This document shows, in pieces, positions 6,573 through 6,602 of a stretch of 6,602 nucleotides of DNA. The position numbers and the translations under genes are program-made. The notes beneath the pieces are model-generated. The model searched no databases. It saw only the letters and a list, made by a program, of their open reading frames with translations, and was not told the DNA's origin. This DNA comes from Bacteroidota bacterium (GTDB lineage Bacteria > Bacteroidota > Bacteroidia > Bacteroidales > Paludibacteraceae). The stretch spans positions 1 through 6,602 of the forward strand of contig JAFNAU010000177.1 of the NCBI GenBank assembly GCA_017860335.1. Reading direction: 5' to 3'. The stretch's first letter is position 1. Every line of letters begins with the position of its first letter.

Positions 6573-6602
6573 AACAAAAGAATTGAAAGAAAATTTTGTA
6601 AA

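Overview
The window looks like a core housekeeping stretch from a member of the Bacteroidetes, most likely the order Bacteroidales. The main reasons are the fused LpxC/FabZ gene, the gene order HD hydrolase - lpxD - lpxC/fabZ - lpxA, start sites without clear Shine-Dalgarno sequences, and TAnnTTTG-type -7 promoter elements. The base composition is moderate, somewhat AT-rich. Every gene I can support lies on the minus strand, so transcription runs from high to low coordinates.

Layout in transcription order. Bases 6531-5205 hold a PepD-type aminoacyl-histidine dipeptidase (M20 family), followed by a terminator-like hairpin at 5161-5189. Bases 5099-3940 hold a COG1078-type HD-domain phosphohydrolase. 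Then comes the lipid A block: lpxD (3800-2757), lpxC/fabZ (2665-1280) and lpxA (1170-391). The 5' third or so of a glutaminyl-tRNA synthetase gene (glnS, 342-1) leaves the window at its left edge.

The lpx genes encode the first three acylation and deacetylation steps of the Raetz pathway. LpxA adds the 3-hydroxyacyl chain to UDP-GlcNAc, LpxC removes the N-acetyl group, and LpxD adds the second hydroxyacyl chain. The FabZ half of the fusion works in the fatty acid elongation cycle that uses the same 3-hydroxyacyl-ACP pool. All three lpx genes look intact, with their catalytic residues present.

The unusual part is around 4970-5335. Both the HD gene and pepD are broken there by internal deletions that also shift the frame. 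The HD gene appears to lack about 73 bp, including the first metal-binding histidine of the HD domain. pepD appears to lack about 116 bp, including the segment that normally carries an IHAGLECG-type motif. The missing halves are still readable in other frames on each side of the junctions. Two such lesions about 345 bp apart suggest either local gene decay or an assembly error; the sequence alone cannot decide between them. I found no mobile element, tRNA, rRNA, CRISPR array or convincing undescribed system. No gene-free stretch exceeds 300 bases.
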